From contig OX485807.1 in assembly GCA_950295325.1 (NCBI GenBank), positions 17,141,001-17,205,000 of the forward strand: a DNA stretch of 64,000 bases. Reading direction: 5' to 3'. The DNA comes from Polytrichum commune. Lineage: Eukaryota > Streptophyta > Polytrichopsida > Polytrichales > Polytrichaceae. Made by a program: the position numbers and the translations under genes. Every line of letters starts with the position of its first letter. Position 1 is the stretch's first letter. Of this stretch, positions 21,437-34,290 are shown piece after piece. Below the pieces are notes generated by a model. The model was not told the DNA's origin. It ran no database searches and worked only from the letters and a program-made list of their open reading frames with translations.

Positions 21437-22042
21437 TTATTGTTCATGAGTTATTTCTTTTGGAGGTTTCAATGATCCGTCCATAAAATAACATAATTGT
21501 GGTGGGTATTCAAGGGGTAGGTTTCTTTCTAGATGGGCGAACAATGCGATATTGAAGATTTGCATGGGTAGTTGTGGTGGGAATGTGAGCCTATACCATT
21601 TTGTATTGTGATTTACAAAGATTTTAGGTGGCGTAGGTTGGGTTGTTTGTGTGAACATTGTAGGAATGTGTAGGGTGTAAGCAACGATGTTCATTTTTTT
21701 TTGTGCATGGTCTTCAAGGCCGTTGGGTACATTTTTATGGTGAATATAGAGTATACGGATGGCTCTATTTTTTAATTTTATTTCAGGTTCCATTCTCAAT
21801 TATTGCGAGATTGTTGGTTCTTTGTATGCGATTGTGTCGGTTGTGGAGTGCGTGATGACATGTGAGTTTGGGAAGGGTCCATTGTGGGGATTGAAGTTGT
21901 AATACCAATTTTGGTTGGGTGTAACTAGTATGGTATCAAAGTTTTGATCATTTTTTGTTGCAAGGGTTGCCCAATGAAAGGTTTGTTGTGCTTTGTTTGT
22001 TGAATGTGGGTAGGCATAGCCATTGCAACTTGTCCATTGCAA
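21437..22042 (-). pseudogene. Possible retroelement pol (RNase H-like) remnant
   Basis: Two adjacent minus-strand frames (22,042-21,800 and 21,799-21,437) continue one another across a stop codon. They have a composition unlike the surroundings (rich in N, P, T, H). Near the end is CYFMDGSLKPP, which resembles the YTDGSL motif around the first catalytic Asp of RNase H in plant LINEs. No reverse-transcriptase motif (YxDD) was found. A broken coding fragment is more likely than a gene. Confidence 0.3.
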
Positions 22043-23867
22043 CTCGTGGTGAGAAATATTAAAGCAAACGATTAGTCATAAGAGTGCTCTGCCCTATTAT
22101 TGTTTTGCACACATGGCTAGTTATGGTTGATGGTCTTACCAAGGCCAATACTTACTCGTTCTAGAAACCACTTGCAATCAACAATCACTTGCCACTAGAC
22201 TTCATTTAAAGAATGAGTTGCTAACACTAACACTTCCAAATCACATCACATACTTGGTTTGTTTTGATTGGTTGCCAAATTTTTGGCTCATTTCAAATAC
22301 CATCAATAAGTCTATGCACACAAGGTAGAGCCAACAAATCACTTTGGTTGTCCACCATAGGTTTTTGCAATTAGCAACCAAAAAACTCCAGTGAACAACC
22401 AAACATATTTACTTTATGCATGTTCATAAGAAAAACATGTGTGTATTCATAGCAACATTCCTTTTAATCAAATATATCGTAACATAAGTGTAGTATAGTT
22501 TTTTCACTATCACTTCGTTCAGAAATAAATAAACTAAGGTACTAAGTATTATGGTAGATTGGTATAGTGTCTATAAGGATTAATAGTCACATTGCCATAG
22601 GAAAGCTAATAACAATCCACGATTCGTCACTCTCAATTTCCTCTTAATAATCATGCACTCCTCTCTCTCTCGAGAAGGTTCATTTGTGCTTCTTATAGTC
22701 ATGTGTGGTTCCGTCATATACGTGGACTTCTCTATATCATATTTGCATGCTTCTACATCGTTTGTGAAGCTCAATAGCTTTTGGCAATTGTCTTGTAACT
22801 TTGCAATTGTTTATTTTCTTTCTAGGATGCAATCGTCTACTTAAGACTCTTGTCATAAGTTTTTGCATTATTCCATTCCTTGATTACTTCATTTTTGATT
22901 GCGACTCAAAATAACGTTGCATTGATCAAACATTCAACTTTCAATCATGATTTAATTTCCATGAAAGACCAAGGCCAACACCTGCAAGGCAAGAATGTTG
23001 CCACCTTACTTCCATACATGTACATCAAAAAGGCAATGATCAATTGAGACGAGATGTGTAGGCTATGGCCAAGCTATCCAATCAACTATGAGTATGAGCA
23101 CAACAATGCACATCATGTGACAACGGGTGATCACAATTCCAACAACTTAGTGGCATAATCGCCTTCTTAACAGTTGCGCTAACTCTCTCAATTGTGCTCA
23201 CGTACTTATAGCCTATCTCTTGTCCTTCCACTTCACTTTCAACCTCATTTCTAATGTCGATTGCCTATCTCTCCTCAACAATCCTTATATTGTAACCAAC
23301 TATGCTCAAAATACACATTTTCTAATAACACAATCAACTTATTTTCCAACGAGACACCGTATTTGGATTCTCTCACCGCAAAACCCAAATCTCCACAAAA
23401 AAACATTAAATATGAACATGTAGGATTCTATGTCAAGTTCTCATCCATGTTCTGGCATGCTCATTCATGGTCACTTTTGCTTTTAACGACCTTGTGTGGA
23501 ACAAAGTGGGACCACTACTCATTTCTCAACCAATGAAAGACTTTAGAAAAGGGTGGTCTTTCATCACTAATGTAAACATGCCCTAAGTTGAAACATATGT
23601 GTTTTCTCGCAACCCTTAATCACATATTTTAATTTGGCCTTAGTGGAATCCTCACCATTGGGTGAATCCTTCATTGCCAAGTGTACCCACCTATTGTGCT
23701 CATTAAAATATGTGTTGTTTTGCAAACTTAAACTCTAAGCTTCAAGTGGTGGCAAGTGCCACATCAGTGTCTAGTCACACACACTTGGATAATCTCCTTG
23801 TTTTTATTTTCCAACTAGGCTTTATTGGCTGCCTACTGCGTATGTGGAAATGTAGGTTCCTTGCAAT
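22043..23867. other. Intergenic, nothing recognised
   Basis: A+T-rich, only short frames, no terminal repeats seen. Confidence 0.55.
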
Positions 23868-24112
23868 GGAGAGATTTCTATTGTATACGAGTATACTTCT
23901 CATTCATCCATAACTTCAATAAAAACTTCACCCCCTATAGGTTTGTGCCCTATGCATCTCAATTTCGGACCTTGAGTGCACTAATTTGAGGTCTTTAAAG
24001 TTGATTTTGATATCAAATCGATTAGTGTAATCATTCGATTGCATACTACAATAAGGTTTTTATGTTGGATGATTGAGAGGTGCACTCGTATACAATAATT
24101 CCCTCTCTCTCC
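23868..24112. mobile_element. Long-TIR MITE (Mutator-like), copy i (245 bp)
   Basis: Arms of about 50 bp: GGAGAGATTTCTATTGTATA... and its diverged complement ending ...TATACAATAATTCCCTCTCTC. Both contain GTATACGAG and CAT(C)CAACATA-type motifs. Flanked by an imperfect 9-bp duplication CCTTGCAAT / CCTTGCACG (23,859-23,867; 24,113-24,121). Long TIRs with 9-bp duplications indicate Mutator-type mobilisation. Same family as 44,923-45,172 and 47,405-47,824. Non-coding. Confidence 0.65.
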
Positions 24113-24215
24113 CCTTGCACGGACAAGGTTGGGCAAACCAATGTGCATTTTTCTAGTATGGTCAAAATCAACCACCCAAGTGCATTTACAACCATGTTAA
24201 GTTTTCTCCATTATA

Positions 24216-24219
<4 letters not shown>

Positions 24220-24246
<27 letters not shown>
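24220..24246. repeat. (CT)n microsatellite
   Basis: About 13 uninterrupted CT units just beyond the MITE. Confidence 0.95.
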
Positions 24247-24249
<3 letters not shown>

Positions 24250-27200
24250 TAAACAAGTCCACCCGTGACGAAAAATAACCCTAATAGAAAAGACTACCTT
24301 AGGGTTTGGTAAAATCTACATGACAAACGTCCACGGTAGATCCGTGTCTATGAATCTATGGTCAAAGGTAGTTACCTAATTCTATAACAAGTAAAGGGGA
24401 AACCTTGAGAGCCTTCTCTCAAAGTTTAAGCATAAGCAACAATTGTTTATGGTAAGTAACCTATGAGATTAGGTTAAGTTGTAAGGACTAGTAAAGGTGG
24501 AAGGAGTGTGTAAACCTACCACAAAGCTTAGTCTTGTGAGGTTCAAATGGCTACAGAACAAGTAGAATACTCAACGGCAGTGTGTATATTCGGTGATACA
24601 AATCGGATGTTTATGTTGTACATGACTATGTGGCATAGATGATAATTGGGTTTTGTAGTTATTTACCTCATGCACGGTACTAACCCTCTTTGTGGATTTG
24701 GTTGGTGGCATGGGCACATGTGAGGCAGACCCATCACAAATTTGGCAACACTCTTCAATTTTGTACCTCATCTTTCTTTTAAAATATTGTGTGTATGTTG
24801 CTTAGACATTCTACAAGAAAATTTAGAAAACAAAGCATATGGATTTAAGGTAGACTTTTGAAGCTCTTTTGAGTTTGTCTTGCACACATTTTTGAACTTG
24901 AACATGTAAACTTCAGATATTTAGCACAACACCTTACCTAAGTGTAAAGAGGTTTTTACCCTCTTTACACTAGATTGATGATCGAGGTTCTAACTTTTTA
25001 CTTTGAGGAGGCAAACCTATATGGGAAAATATCAAATCAGAGAAGATAATTAGACAAAGATTTTTCTTGAGGGATGGTCTCATCCACCCTTATGGGCATT
25101 GAAAGATACACAAATATGTAGGAGAATCAAATGGTCTTCTGAACAACAGAATGTACTAAGAAGTGACCAAGCTTGAAAGTAATCATAGAATTGCTCAAAA
25201 ATTGCCCAACTCTCTCATGCATGTGTTCCTTGGGTCTTCCCTTGCACATACACATACAACATAGCGGCAACGAGAGACATTTCACCCATGCACGTAGATC
25301 CAAGTTCATATATAGAACCGTGGTATGTTTACAAAGCTAAGCTATAGCTTTACTAACAACCTTGTCCTAATTGCGTGTTTCGTATCCTAGGAGAAGTAGG
25401 GCAGTCATAAATTGTAACCATTCAAAGACCCATCTAAGTTTCTAGCAAGACCCTTTGGATTAGCTGAGAGCTACATTTTAAGTGCAATGTGATTTGGCAC
25501 ATGAGTATAAAAGAAAACGCTTTTTCAATAACATTGAATATTCAAAGTGGAGCCAAAGTTTGAGTAACCAATATGAAGAAGACAATTTTTTGGCTTCCAA
25601 AGATAGTTCAACCCACAATACGGTTGGAGAACATTGAATTCCTTCCCCATGTTGATTGGAGAACCCATACATATATGTCTCTAAGTCGGTGTCATACAAC
25701 CATCGACCTCAAGCATGTTGCTTAATAATGGTCATTGAAGTTCCTCAATATGAAGTTAATGCATGAAAACGAAATTCAAGTCTAAGTAGATCTCGTTGGA
25801 ATGCATAAGGAGTTTATGAACATCAAAATTATTATTTTGCATGTTCCACTAAGATCAAAGCATTTATGCAATAATGTAGACACATTATGCGGTGTAGTGG
25901 ATTGGTCCTAGTGCATTTTACATGCAAAAATGTCTCGGACTTGTACTTACTTAAGGTGTGTGTTCTTAAAGTGGACACCTCTAGCATTCCAACATGTGTA
26001 GGGGTTTGACAATCCAAAATAACTTACATGGACCATTACCAAATCCAAACAAGGAACATGACATTTGGTTTTGCTATTTTTGAAGTGAAGCCAAATATCT
26101 TAAGAATTTTTAAAGTGGTGCACATAGAACTTATGAAATGGGTTTCTTTCAAATAAGTACATTTCAAACTTGGAGATGTACTTATGTATTAGAAACTATT
26201 GAAGGTCACAAACCACTTCAAGAGTACATACATGCATGCATATGCACAATCCAATGCTTTTAGGTCATAGTTTCTAAAGTGTGTGGCCCTATTGTGACCA
26301 ATTCTAGCTCCACAAATTGTTTTGCCATTGGATTGTATTAGAAGGTCTCTCATTTGGTTAGCAATTAAAACTTAGAGAGAAACTCATTTAAAAGTTTCAA
26401 ATCAATATTGAGATGCAAAGGTTTCAAGAGGTCGAAGTGGATATTCTCATTCTTTTGGAGCAGTCACATAGAACCCTCACATGATTTTTACATATGGACC
26501 TAAAGTAGATAATATTTCTTAGGGTGCAAGCACGGTCAAGTACAAAACTCCATAACCCTGGATATATTTAAGTGAAAGTGATTCAAAACTAGATACCAAC
26601 TTTGTATTTTGTGAAGGAAAAAAATCACAAACAATTGAAAAACACGTTAATTTGCAAAGCCAACCAATTTATGTTGTCAAAAAATAAATTTAAGAAAACT
26701 CCACATGGTTTAGAAGATGATACAAGTAGTGTGCAAGTACATATGTTGAACACATAATTGTCTAAAATTTGTTTAAAACAAAATAAAATTACATTAAATT
26801 GATTTTTTTCTACCAAGTTTTTTGTAATGATGCCCGCGCGTTTATAATGAATTCAATGAATATGAAAAAATTATCCAACTTCAAAATGTTTAAGGTTTTG
26901 AAATCTACATCCAAATCCAAATTTAGCCATTACCTTTTGAGCAATAATTTTAATGATAATTTTCAAGATCTCATCTTGATGTTATGTAGTTTGAGTACTT
27001 ATGAAGGGTGCCCTGAAAAAAATACCAATTTAAACAAGACTTGGCTACTACATTTAGGCTTTTGACCCCAAAAATGATGGTTTTAGTACACTGGAGCACC
27101 TTTTTTCCGTATACTTGACCATGCTTGCTCCTTTTGAGCACATGATTCAATCTCATTGTAACGCATGTCTCTTTGTAACACATGTCCAACATGAACCAAA

Positions 27201-27456
27201 ACCTCTACAAATACCACTCACATATGGGTGTCAAATAAAGAAGAGTCACCCATAAACCCTATACCTTAATAATGGTTAAAACGCACATACACGTGACTTG
27301 GGGATGATTCAAACTACAGTGAAGAAGTGAAATGGTCGGTCAAGAATTTCATCCCAAGACAAGGTTACTTGAGGCAATGGTTGGTATGCTGCACAAGATG
27401 GATTTTTTAATTTTATTTTATAATCAAAATATTCAAAAATACCTCAAGTTGGAGTT
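24247..27456. other. Intergenic, nothing recognised
   Basis: A+T-rich with short frames only. No inverted-repeat element or gene remnant that I can support. Confidence 0.55.
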
Positions 27457-27939
27457 TTATGCATGCCGAGTTTCTTGTCCAAGGGTTTGGGGGTTGCCCT
27501 CCCTTAGCCAAATGTGTTGCCATGTTGGCAACCACATCATTCTTTCATCCCATGCTTGAAATTCTCCACTGGAGCAGTCTTGACCGTAGTTGTAAACCCT
27601 GGTCAACGAAGAACCCATTTCATAGCCAGTCGGATTGCTCCATTCCCTTAAACTTCTTGACCGGTGCACTTCTTCACCATAATCTAAACTAACCCTTAGG
27701 GCTACTTTGCTTTGGCGGCGAGTGATGACATCACTTGTAAGGCAATTGGCATGTGGAGCCAAATTCCTTAAAACCCGTGTTTCTAGAATCATAGGGTTTC
27801 GTTGCCTTCCACCCCCAAATGTCAGTCCCAAGGCCCGCGTATCTTGACCCTTCTTAAAGGTAGCCCTTCCGTAAAATTCTTTCTCGTGGTCTTTGCTTGA
27901 TGCCAAAATGCTATGCTCAACGATAAGACACCTAAGCAA
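27457..27939 (-). other. 160-codon open frame of unknown nature
   Basis: Longest uninterrupted frame in the 12-54 kb interval outside the histone-like array. It is locally less A+T-rich than its neighbours. It is basic and hydrophilic, with no recognised domain (it contains ETRVLRNLAPHANCL and LTRVYNYGQDCSSGEFQAWD). It opens at TTG rather than ATG, so it is either an exon or transposon-gene fragment, or chance. Confidence 0.25.
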
Positions 27940-29056
27940 TGTCTTATTGACCTTGGCCTAGTCCCAATTCGTGGAAAGCTATGAGAGCTAACCCTAAAGT
28001 AGCTTCAAGGCTAACATAACATTATTCAACTGCTATCAACTGTTCCATTCTAATAGTATTTAGTGACAGTGCTTCACCCAAGTTATCGTGTTGAATATGT
28101 TTAGACAAGCGTTCATAAGGTATAATTATAGCACCTTACATGACATATTTCCAACCCCACCCAACCTGGTCACTTAGTTGAATAATAATATCAACATCTT
28201 GAAACCGAATCCCTTGTTCACAAACCATTGACATTCGATAGCCTAATGACCGTGTTCGACACATCCCCCCAACATGTGTGAGAGTTTGAGTTTGATTTGG
28301 TATGTAAGATCACAACTATGTTTAGTGTAATATCCTACAAAGAGGAAGTGACAATACAACTACGAGTGATGCCAAAGAAAAGGTATTTTAGTATTTAATT
28401 GAATTTAGGTCATGTTTATAGGTGCGACATTTCATGTGTTTCAATCTACATCGATGTAATGGTCTAATCATAAGAATGTGTTTGATAAGTGAGCTAATTT
28501 TAGTTGAAATCACTTTTGACATCAACGACCAAAACCAATAATAAAAACAAGACGCACCTTGAGGCCCAACATAGGTCTTTGGGACCTTCTTAACCTTGAT
28601 GGTCCATCTTGGTCAATATCTTTGAAGGACACATAGAGTGGCCTTTGCATGTTATCTTTGAAGTTGACGAACCATTGCAATAGAGTCCCTAAAAGCTCAA
28701 AGTGGTACTACTAGAGTTTCACTTTTTGGTCGTAGCATTGCCCTTTCCACTTTTGAAAAGAAATAGCTCATATAGTGTGGTTTTACATCCTCCACAAGTT
28801 ATTGCACATGAAGACCAAGTTAAGTTGTTCAAAGTATCTACACTAAATATGATATTTAATGTCACCAATTCTAATTGTCTTGCTCAATACTAATTGGAAA
28901 CTGCAGTATAGTGTCACCAATACTAAATGTTAACCCAACATTATGTGTCACTCCTTGTAGATTGTTTGGGGGTATTATAGATTTACAGTGTTGCAGTTAC
29001 TTGTCACTTACCAAGTGGTTTTTTAGCATAAATTTCAATCATCCATGACAATATTT
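27940..29056. other. Intergenic with a possible CACTA-like end
   Basis: No gene. Near 28,838 the motif CTACACTAAATATGATATTTAATG resembles the terminus of the CACTA-type elements at 5,256 and 54,241, but no matching right end or duplication was found. Confidence 0.4.
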
Positions 29057-29763
29057 CAGAGCTTGGACAACTGCCAAAATAACTATAGTCAACTAGATTT
29101 TTTTCAATACATTTTAGGGAATAAATATAAATAACTAGAAAAATTTCGAACCGATTTGAATACCAACTATAGTTAATTAAACTATTTAAAGACCAAATTA
29201 AAAAACAACTATAGTTAACTAGAAAAAAATTAGACAACTACAACTTGAGAGTCCCAAAATTTGTAAGGGGCTAGCCGACAAGTTCTTTCATTTATCTCAA
29301 AAAATGAAATGAAATATATTACAATGACTTATTTTTAAGAGACCTTATCTAAGAATCAATGCTTGTCACCCATGCCGCCCATCCCAAGAAGGAATAAAAC
29401 CCACTGTTCCTTGCGGTAATTGAACCCATTATACTCTAAGTTACTCATAGATAACGAGGTTGTGCTCATTGGATGTTGATTGAGTCCGAGTCACAAATGG
29501 AATCAAGTCGCAAATTTCAAATTTTAAATAAAAGAAAAGGAAAAGATATGGATGCTCTAAAATGTCATGGTTATACACTGCATGTTGCGCTCAACTTTAG
29601 TTCACTATATATAACTATAATTAATTATATTTTTTAGCAGATTGAAATAAAAACAATTATAGTTAACTACATTTTATGGCAGGTCAAATCACGAACAACT
29701 ATAGTTACGTAAGGCAACTAGTAAACTAATAGTTGAATTAGTTGGTTAATTGTCCAAGGTCTG
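29057..29763. mobile_element. Non-autonomous hAT-type element, copy 3 (707 bp)
   Basis: Ends CAGAGCTTGGACAACT and ATTGTCCAAGGTCTG, flanked by a perfect 8-bp duplication CAATATTT (29,049-29,056 and 29,764-29,771). The first and last 100-150 bp match copy 2, with the same 'aactatagttaact' repeats and 'gcgctcaactttagtt' motif. The centre is different and unrelated. No transposase. Confidence 0.85.
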
Positions 29764-29771
29764 CAATATTT

Positions 29772-30540
29772 CATCAGAAGTTGCTAACAAGAGAAGGTAG
29801 GGTTTTGACCAATGGATGAACTCATCCATTATCCATGACAATATTTGTTCACTTATTCATAAGAAGTGTCATCCAAACAGTTACCTTAGTGACATAAACT
29901 ACCATATGACAATAAATATCATACTTAGTGCTTTCCTCCTTTGGCAATATAATGCAATAGGATTGGACAATTTGTGGGTGCACAAACTCATGCTCCTTAA
30001 GCATCTCTCAAGCTCTAGATGAAAAATGAAATGAAAATACAACTTTGAATCTATATACAATCTACCCTCTCTAAGTGGTATTTTACCACAAGTCTTACTT
30101 TTGTCAAACTCCCTTGAGAAATACACTAGTAAGTGCTATATGTTACTATGTTACAAGAATTTTACTTTGCTCTTTGTTAATTTACATTACATATAATTTT
30201 TACTTGCATTCAAATCCATGAAATATATAATTTAATGCTATGAATTTATGATCACTACTGGGAGTGACACTGTTGGAGGGTGGAGAGTGAGCCAATCCTA
30301 GATAGAGTTGGACATTAGGTAATTGCAAAGAGAGGTTGGGAGTGAGCTGATGCGGAGGGTGGTGGAGAGTGAGCCTCACTAGTTTGATTATCCAATCCAA
30401 TTTAAGCTTGTCCATACTGACTCACATGTAAGCCTTTTATTAGGGTGGCAAGGAGTTATGTTGTTGAGTCTCATATTTGTTTTGATGACTTAAGATTATG
30501 TTTGTTGAGTATGTCTATCAATGTCTATTTCTTATCTTAT
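29772..30540. other. Intergenic, nothing recognised
   Basis: A+T-rich. A short GAGAGTGAGC-type repetition occurs around 30,290-30,375. Confidence 0.5.
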
Positions 30541-30697
30541 AGCCCACCCACACTTACTGGTGCGGGCCACTAGTGAACGGTTCCTACCAAGAGGGGCCAC
30601 TTTTAGAGTTGTTTTAGCTAGTGAGAGCCACTAGATGTAACTAGTGTTGGTACTCACTGTTCACTGGTGTCTCGCACCAGTATGTGTGGGTGGGCTA
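30541..30697. mobile_element. Short foldback MITE (157 bp)
   Basis: Imperfect palindrome: AGCCCACCCACACTTACTGG... at the left and its complement ...CAGTATGTGTGGGTGGGCT at the right. Complementarity continues inward through 'gcgggccactagtgaac'. Flanking bases are TTAT / ATTG, so a TA-type or 2-3 bp duplication is possible but not clear. Confidence 0.55.
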
Positions 30698-32193
30698 TTG
30701 GTTTATGTTCTTGTGACTTTCAATCTTATGATTGCCCACATGTCAAGTTCGATTCACTTGGTGTGTTGTATAACCTGGTCAAGTATTGCAAGTGCGAGCT
30801 ACCACTACATTGATTGTCCCAATTAGTGCGTGATACTATTTGAGTTACACGGTGCTACAACTGTGTATCAAGAACGTATTATTTTACCTAACGAAGTCAT
30901 TATGTTCTATATTGTTCAAACAACTATTGAACCTTTGTGACTAGGAATTGAACTCCATAAGATGTTATTGCGTTGTGTAACTTTGAATAGTAGTATGCAC
31001 TAATCGAGATAATCAATGTAGTATCTTTGTAGGCTTTGATTTGTTGTAAGATCAAATATATTATAGCAACCCATCATTATTTCATGTATGCAAGAGTCTC
31101 ATCACATTACAAAAGTCTCTTATTTTGATCACTAAATCAAGGTGAGTTTTAATATTATTAAATGTGTTGATAATTTATGTGTTATAGTGGATCTATCTTG
31201 ACCATATTAATTGTTACATTTATGAGTGTTGTTTTTTGAATTGCCCATCCTCTCTAAATTGTTACTATGTTGGAATTATGTAAGTGTTACAAAATACATA
31301 TTCCGAAGAGGTGACACTTATAGAGGGTAGACTGTACAACAATGCTTGTGGTGGTGGTGATGGGAGTCTACAAAAGATGGACGTAAGTTATGTCCAACAT
31401 AGCTTTATAAAGAATCATGGCCACATGCCAAGTTTTTTTTGCCAAAACAAACATGTGACATAAGAAAGAGGAAACAAATGAGGAAAGGTGAGGGACGACA
31501 AGTGCAAAAGGTGCATATGGTGGGAGAACCTAGGGGGAGGTGGCGGGCATGGAGCTAAGGTGGAGACATGACATGGACAATAAGACAAAGTAAGACAACT
31601 TAATTAAATGGGATTTTATGGTTCCCTCTTCATCGTTGAGCGGCGCACCCTGGGGACATGGTGGTGGGTCGAGGGGGGGGGGGGGGGGCTAATCAACATG
31701 AGTATGGGCATACATGCTTTTGGCAGGTTTGCACGGGCATGGGCATGGTTGCATGGGTTTGGGTTCATCCATGATATTAAAACTATAAGCACCGGTGTAA
31801 TGGGCCAAGATGGCATGGATCCACACTAATATTGCCTACAAGCATACCTCTCATCCATCCAAGATATTCTTGACATATGACATGCTTGTGGTTGCATCAT
31901 CTCAAATGGCTTGGACTAGATTGATACAATAGATTGCATGTTGAAAAGCAGTGCGAGTGGGAAAGAAGCCAATTTGAAATGGCTTCTTGAAGTGTCTCAC
32001 ATATTAGCAAGTAGCCAAGGTAGCCTTGCACATGCCGATCCAAGATTTAGAATAGCGAGTCCCATGGGCATACCCTATTTTAAATCCTAAGATTCTCTCA
32101 AAATTTGGGAAGTGAAAAGAGGAGGTCCCAAAACTTTCACTCAACTTTCAAAATAGGCTCAAATGCACAATGAGCTAATGAGCTCTTAATAGA
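30698..32193. other. Intergenic with a 16-base G run
   Basis: No gene. G homopolymer at 31,673-31,688 within a G-rich segment (31,650-31,690). Confidence 0.55.
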
Positions 32194-32505
32194 ATGTGTT
32201 CTCAAAGAAGGATCAAACCCACAATTTTGTCCCCCTTTGAAAGATTTATAGATAACTCTACTATGGCTAGCGTCCAAGATAGGCCTCAACGCTTGGCTCG
32301 AGTATTTTGGAAGAATCTATGGAATATACCTCGTATCAATAAAGAAGAGGATAAATGGCTTCCATCTAGCCTAAGGCTAGATATAGAGACCTACTTCATG
32401 GATAATGAATGGGGAACACTGACCTCTAAGGTAGATGAGGCTAATGTGGAGACCTCCAGCTATGTGGAATCATCCAACCAATGGAATCAAGCATTAGAAG
32501 CTTGA
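32194..32505 (+). other. ATG-started 103-codon open frame, unknown
   Basis: Starts at ATG and ends at TGA (32,503-32,505). It contains DRPQRLARVFWKNLWNIPRI and an acidic C-terminal third. Composition is more protein-like than neighbouring frames, but no family is recognised and no promoter or splice context supports it. It could be a transposon-gene fragment. Confidence 0.2.
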
Positions 32506-33592
32506 GCATGTTAGCAATTGTGAATTAGGACCCAAATAAAAAACCAAAATCGTCTAAATCATGATTGAGGAAGGTGTTGATCTAGGCTCTGGAATGAAAG
32601 ATTCTTCGCTTTTCAATTTGGTGTTATAGGGGGGGGGGGATATTCTATATGGTGTCATTTGCCAATACAAAACCAAGTTTAATGTCGATATTGGTTTTCT
32701 CATGTCTCTAAAGTGGTCACGGATAAGATAAAATATTTCTAAATTGGCGTTTCATTATAGAATACTCACAATACAAGATGGTCGGCACCTCGTAGTCACA
32801 GGCCAACCACAAAAGTCAAGCTCGGTGGATAGCACTCCTAATTATGGAGGATGGTGGGTGTAGTTTGATTTTTGCAAAGGCGACTAACCCAAATATCATC
32901 AAGGTGGCACCTAAATCAACATGTATTAGGGCAGCTTCACCCTATAGCCGAAGGTTGACAAGCCGTCGATTTCCACCAATTGGATTGCACGAAACCAAGA
33001 AGTTGGCCTCTCGACCCTTCACACTAGAGGCCAAAGTCCAAAGGTCGTCGCTTTTTAAAATGCCTACATGGCAATACTTTTTTACCAAGGCGGCGGACTC
33101 TTGAAGGAAGTTTGGGTTGGGTATGAATGGAAACCCAAACTATGGTTGAGAGGCCGTGGATTAATTTTCATGAAAAAATAAAAAAACTGACAAGGTCTTG
33201 GCCATTAGATTGGAAGGGTTGTTTTGAGCAAGGAATATAGCGGGATGCTCCTTCTTCATGGAATGTATTTGGACTTTGGGCTTGGCCTTTGGACACTTCA
33301 CACTATGGCCGTTAAGAGGCCGTGGGAGTTCATGACCAGAGGTTTGGACTTTGGACTTGGCCTTTGGAGGCTTCACAATATGCCTGACCGAAGACTCCAA
33401 TTCCTATATTTCATTGGCTATTTTCGACCCATTTCTTTGGACTCTCAAAAAAGTTTGGCCATTCAATCTCACGACCTCTTGACTTGGACGGCCAGGCCCT
33501 TACCCACCGAATTAGAGCGACTATACTTTCCATTAGGAGCCAAAAATTGGTGTCCGATGAAGGAAGCTAACCGAATTAGACTCATCTGCCTC
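32506..33592. other. Intergenic with R7 repeat and a 75-bp duplication
   Basis: A segment at about 32,990-33,080 ('cttcacactagaggccaaagtccaaaggtc ... ctacatggc') matches 63,130-63,220 (repeat R7). A 75-bp direct duplication starts at 33,268 and 33,343, each beginning TTTGGACTTTGG(G/A)CTTGGCC. A G run lies at about 32,630-32,639. No gene. Confidence 0.5.
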
Positions 33593-33763
33593 AGTTACAG
33601 ATGAACCGATTGAGTATGAGGAATAAGCGGTTGAAGTTCAGGAAAACTACCGATCAGGCAGAGGAATTTGAAGAATACAACCTCAAATTCATGTAGAAAG
33701 AATCGAAAAACGTGAACATGTCACCGATTTGATTTGGAAATGGATTCTGCCCCGACACGCTTC
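33593..33763. repeat. Dispersed repeat R1, copy 4, leading into the tandem array
   Basis: Collinear R1 sequence ('cagttacagatgaaccgatt' to 'ggaaatggattctgcc'). Its second half is duplicated together with the start of block A: 33,642-33,830 and 33,831-34,026 form a 189-bp direct repeat beginning GAAAACTACCGATCA. Confidence 0.7.
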
Positions 33764-33963
33764 ATTTCCAGATTGCAGTTGTTGGGGAGAGGGCCGCGCG
33801 AACGCGAGCCCCCCCCCCGCCACGAATTATGAAAACTACCGATCATGCAGAGGAATTTGAAGAATATAACCTCAAATTCATGTAGAAAGAACTGAAAAAC
33901 GTGAACATGTCACCGATTGGATTTGGAAATGGATTCTTGCCCGACACGCTTCATTTCCAGATT

Positions 33964-34290
33964 TCTTTCCAGATTGCAGTTGTTGGGGAGAGGGCCGCGC
34001 GAACGCGAGCCCCCGCTGCCACAAATTATGACGTGTATACCTCCCGTAGGAAGATACTGGAGCAACTCGGCCCGAGGTGCAATGGGGCAAGCTCCTCCAG
34101 GCCATCCACCTTCTGGATCATGGATGCGTCCCGCCCAGGTAAGTGGGTTCCGTTGTCTTCATCGGGGGGCTTTATTCTCACTCTCGTCGTCCATCGCATC
34201 CCCGGCCGTATGGGTTTTCTCAAATCTTTCTCCATCTTAGCAAGCGAGCATGAGATCAACCGTGTGGAAGAAATTTTGCCCGAGCCTTGA
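33964..34290 (+). pseudogene. Array block A, copy 0: H2B helix 1-2 remnant
   Basis: The GC-rich 5' part (about 33,990-34,138) has no assigned homology. After 34,150 the sequence aligns with block D and with H2B helix 1 and the start of helix 2; the segment 'SEHEINRVEEIL' at about 34,242-34,277 corresponds to H2B SFVNDIFEKL. The frame then ends at TGA. The helix 1 portion is more diverged here than in other A copies. Confidence 0.45.
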
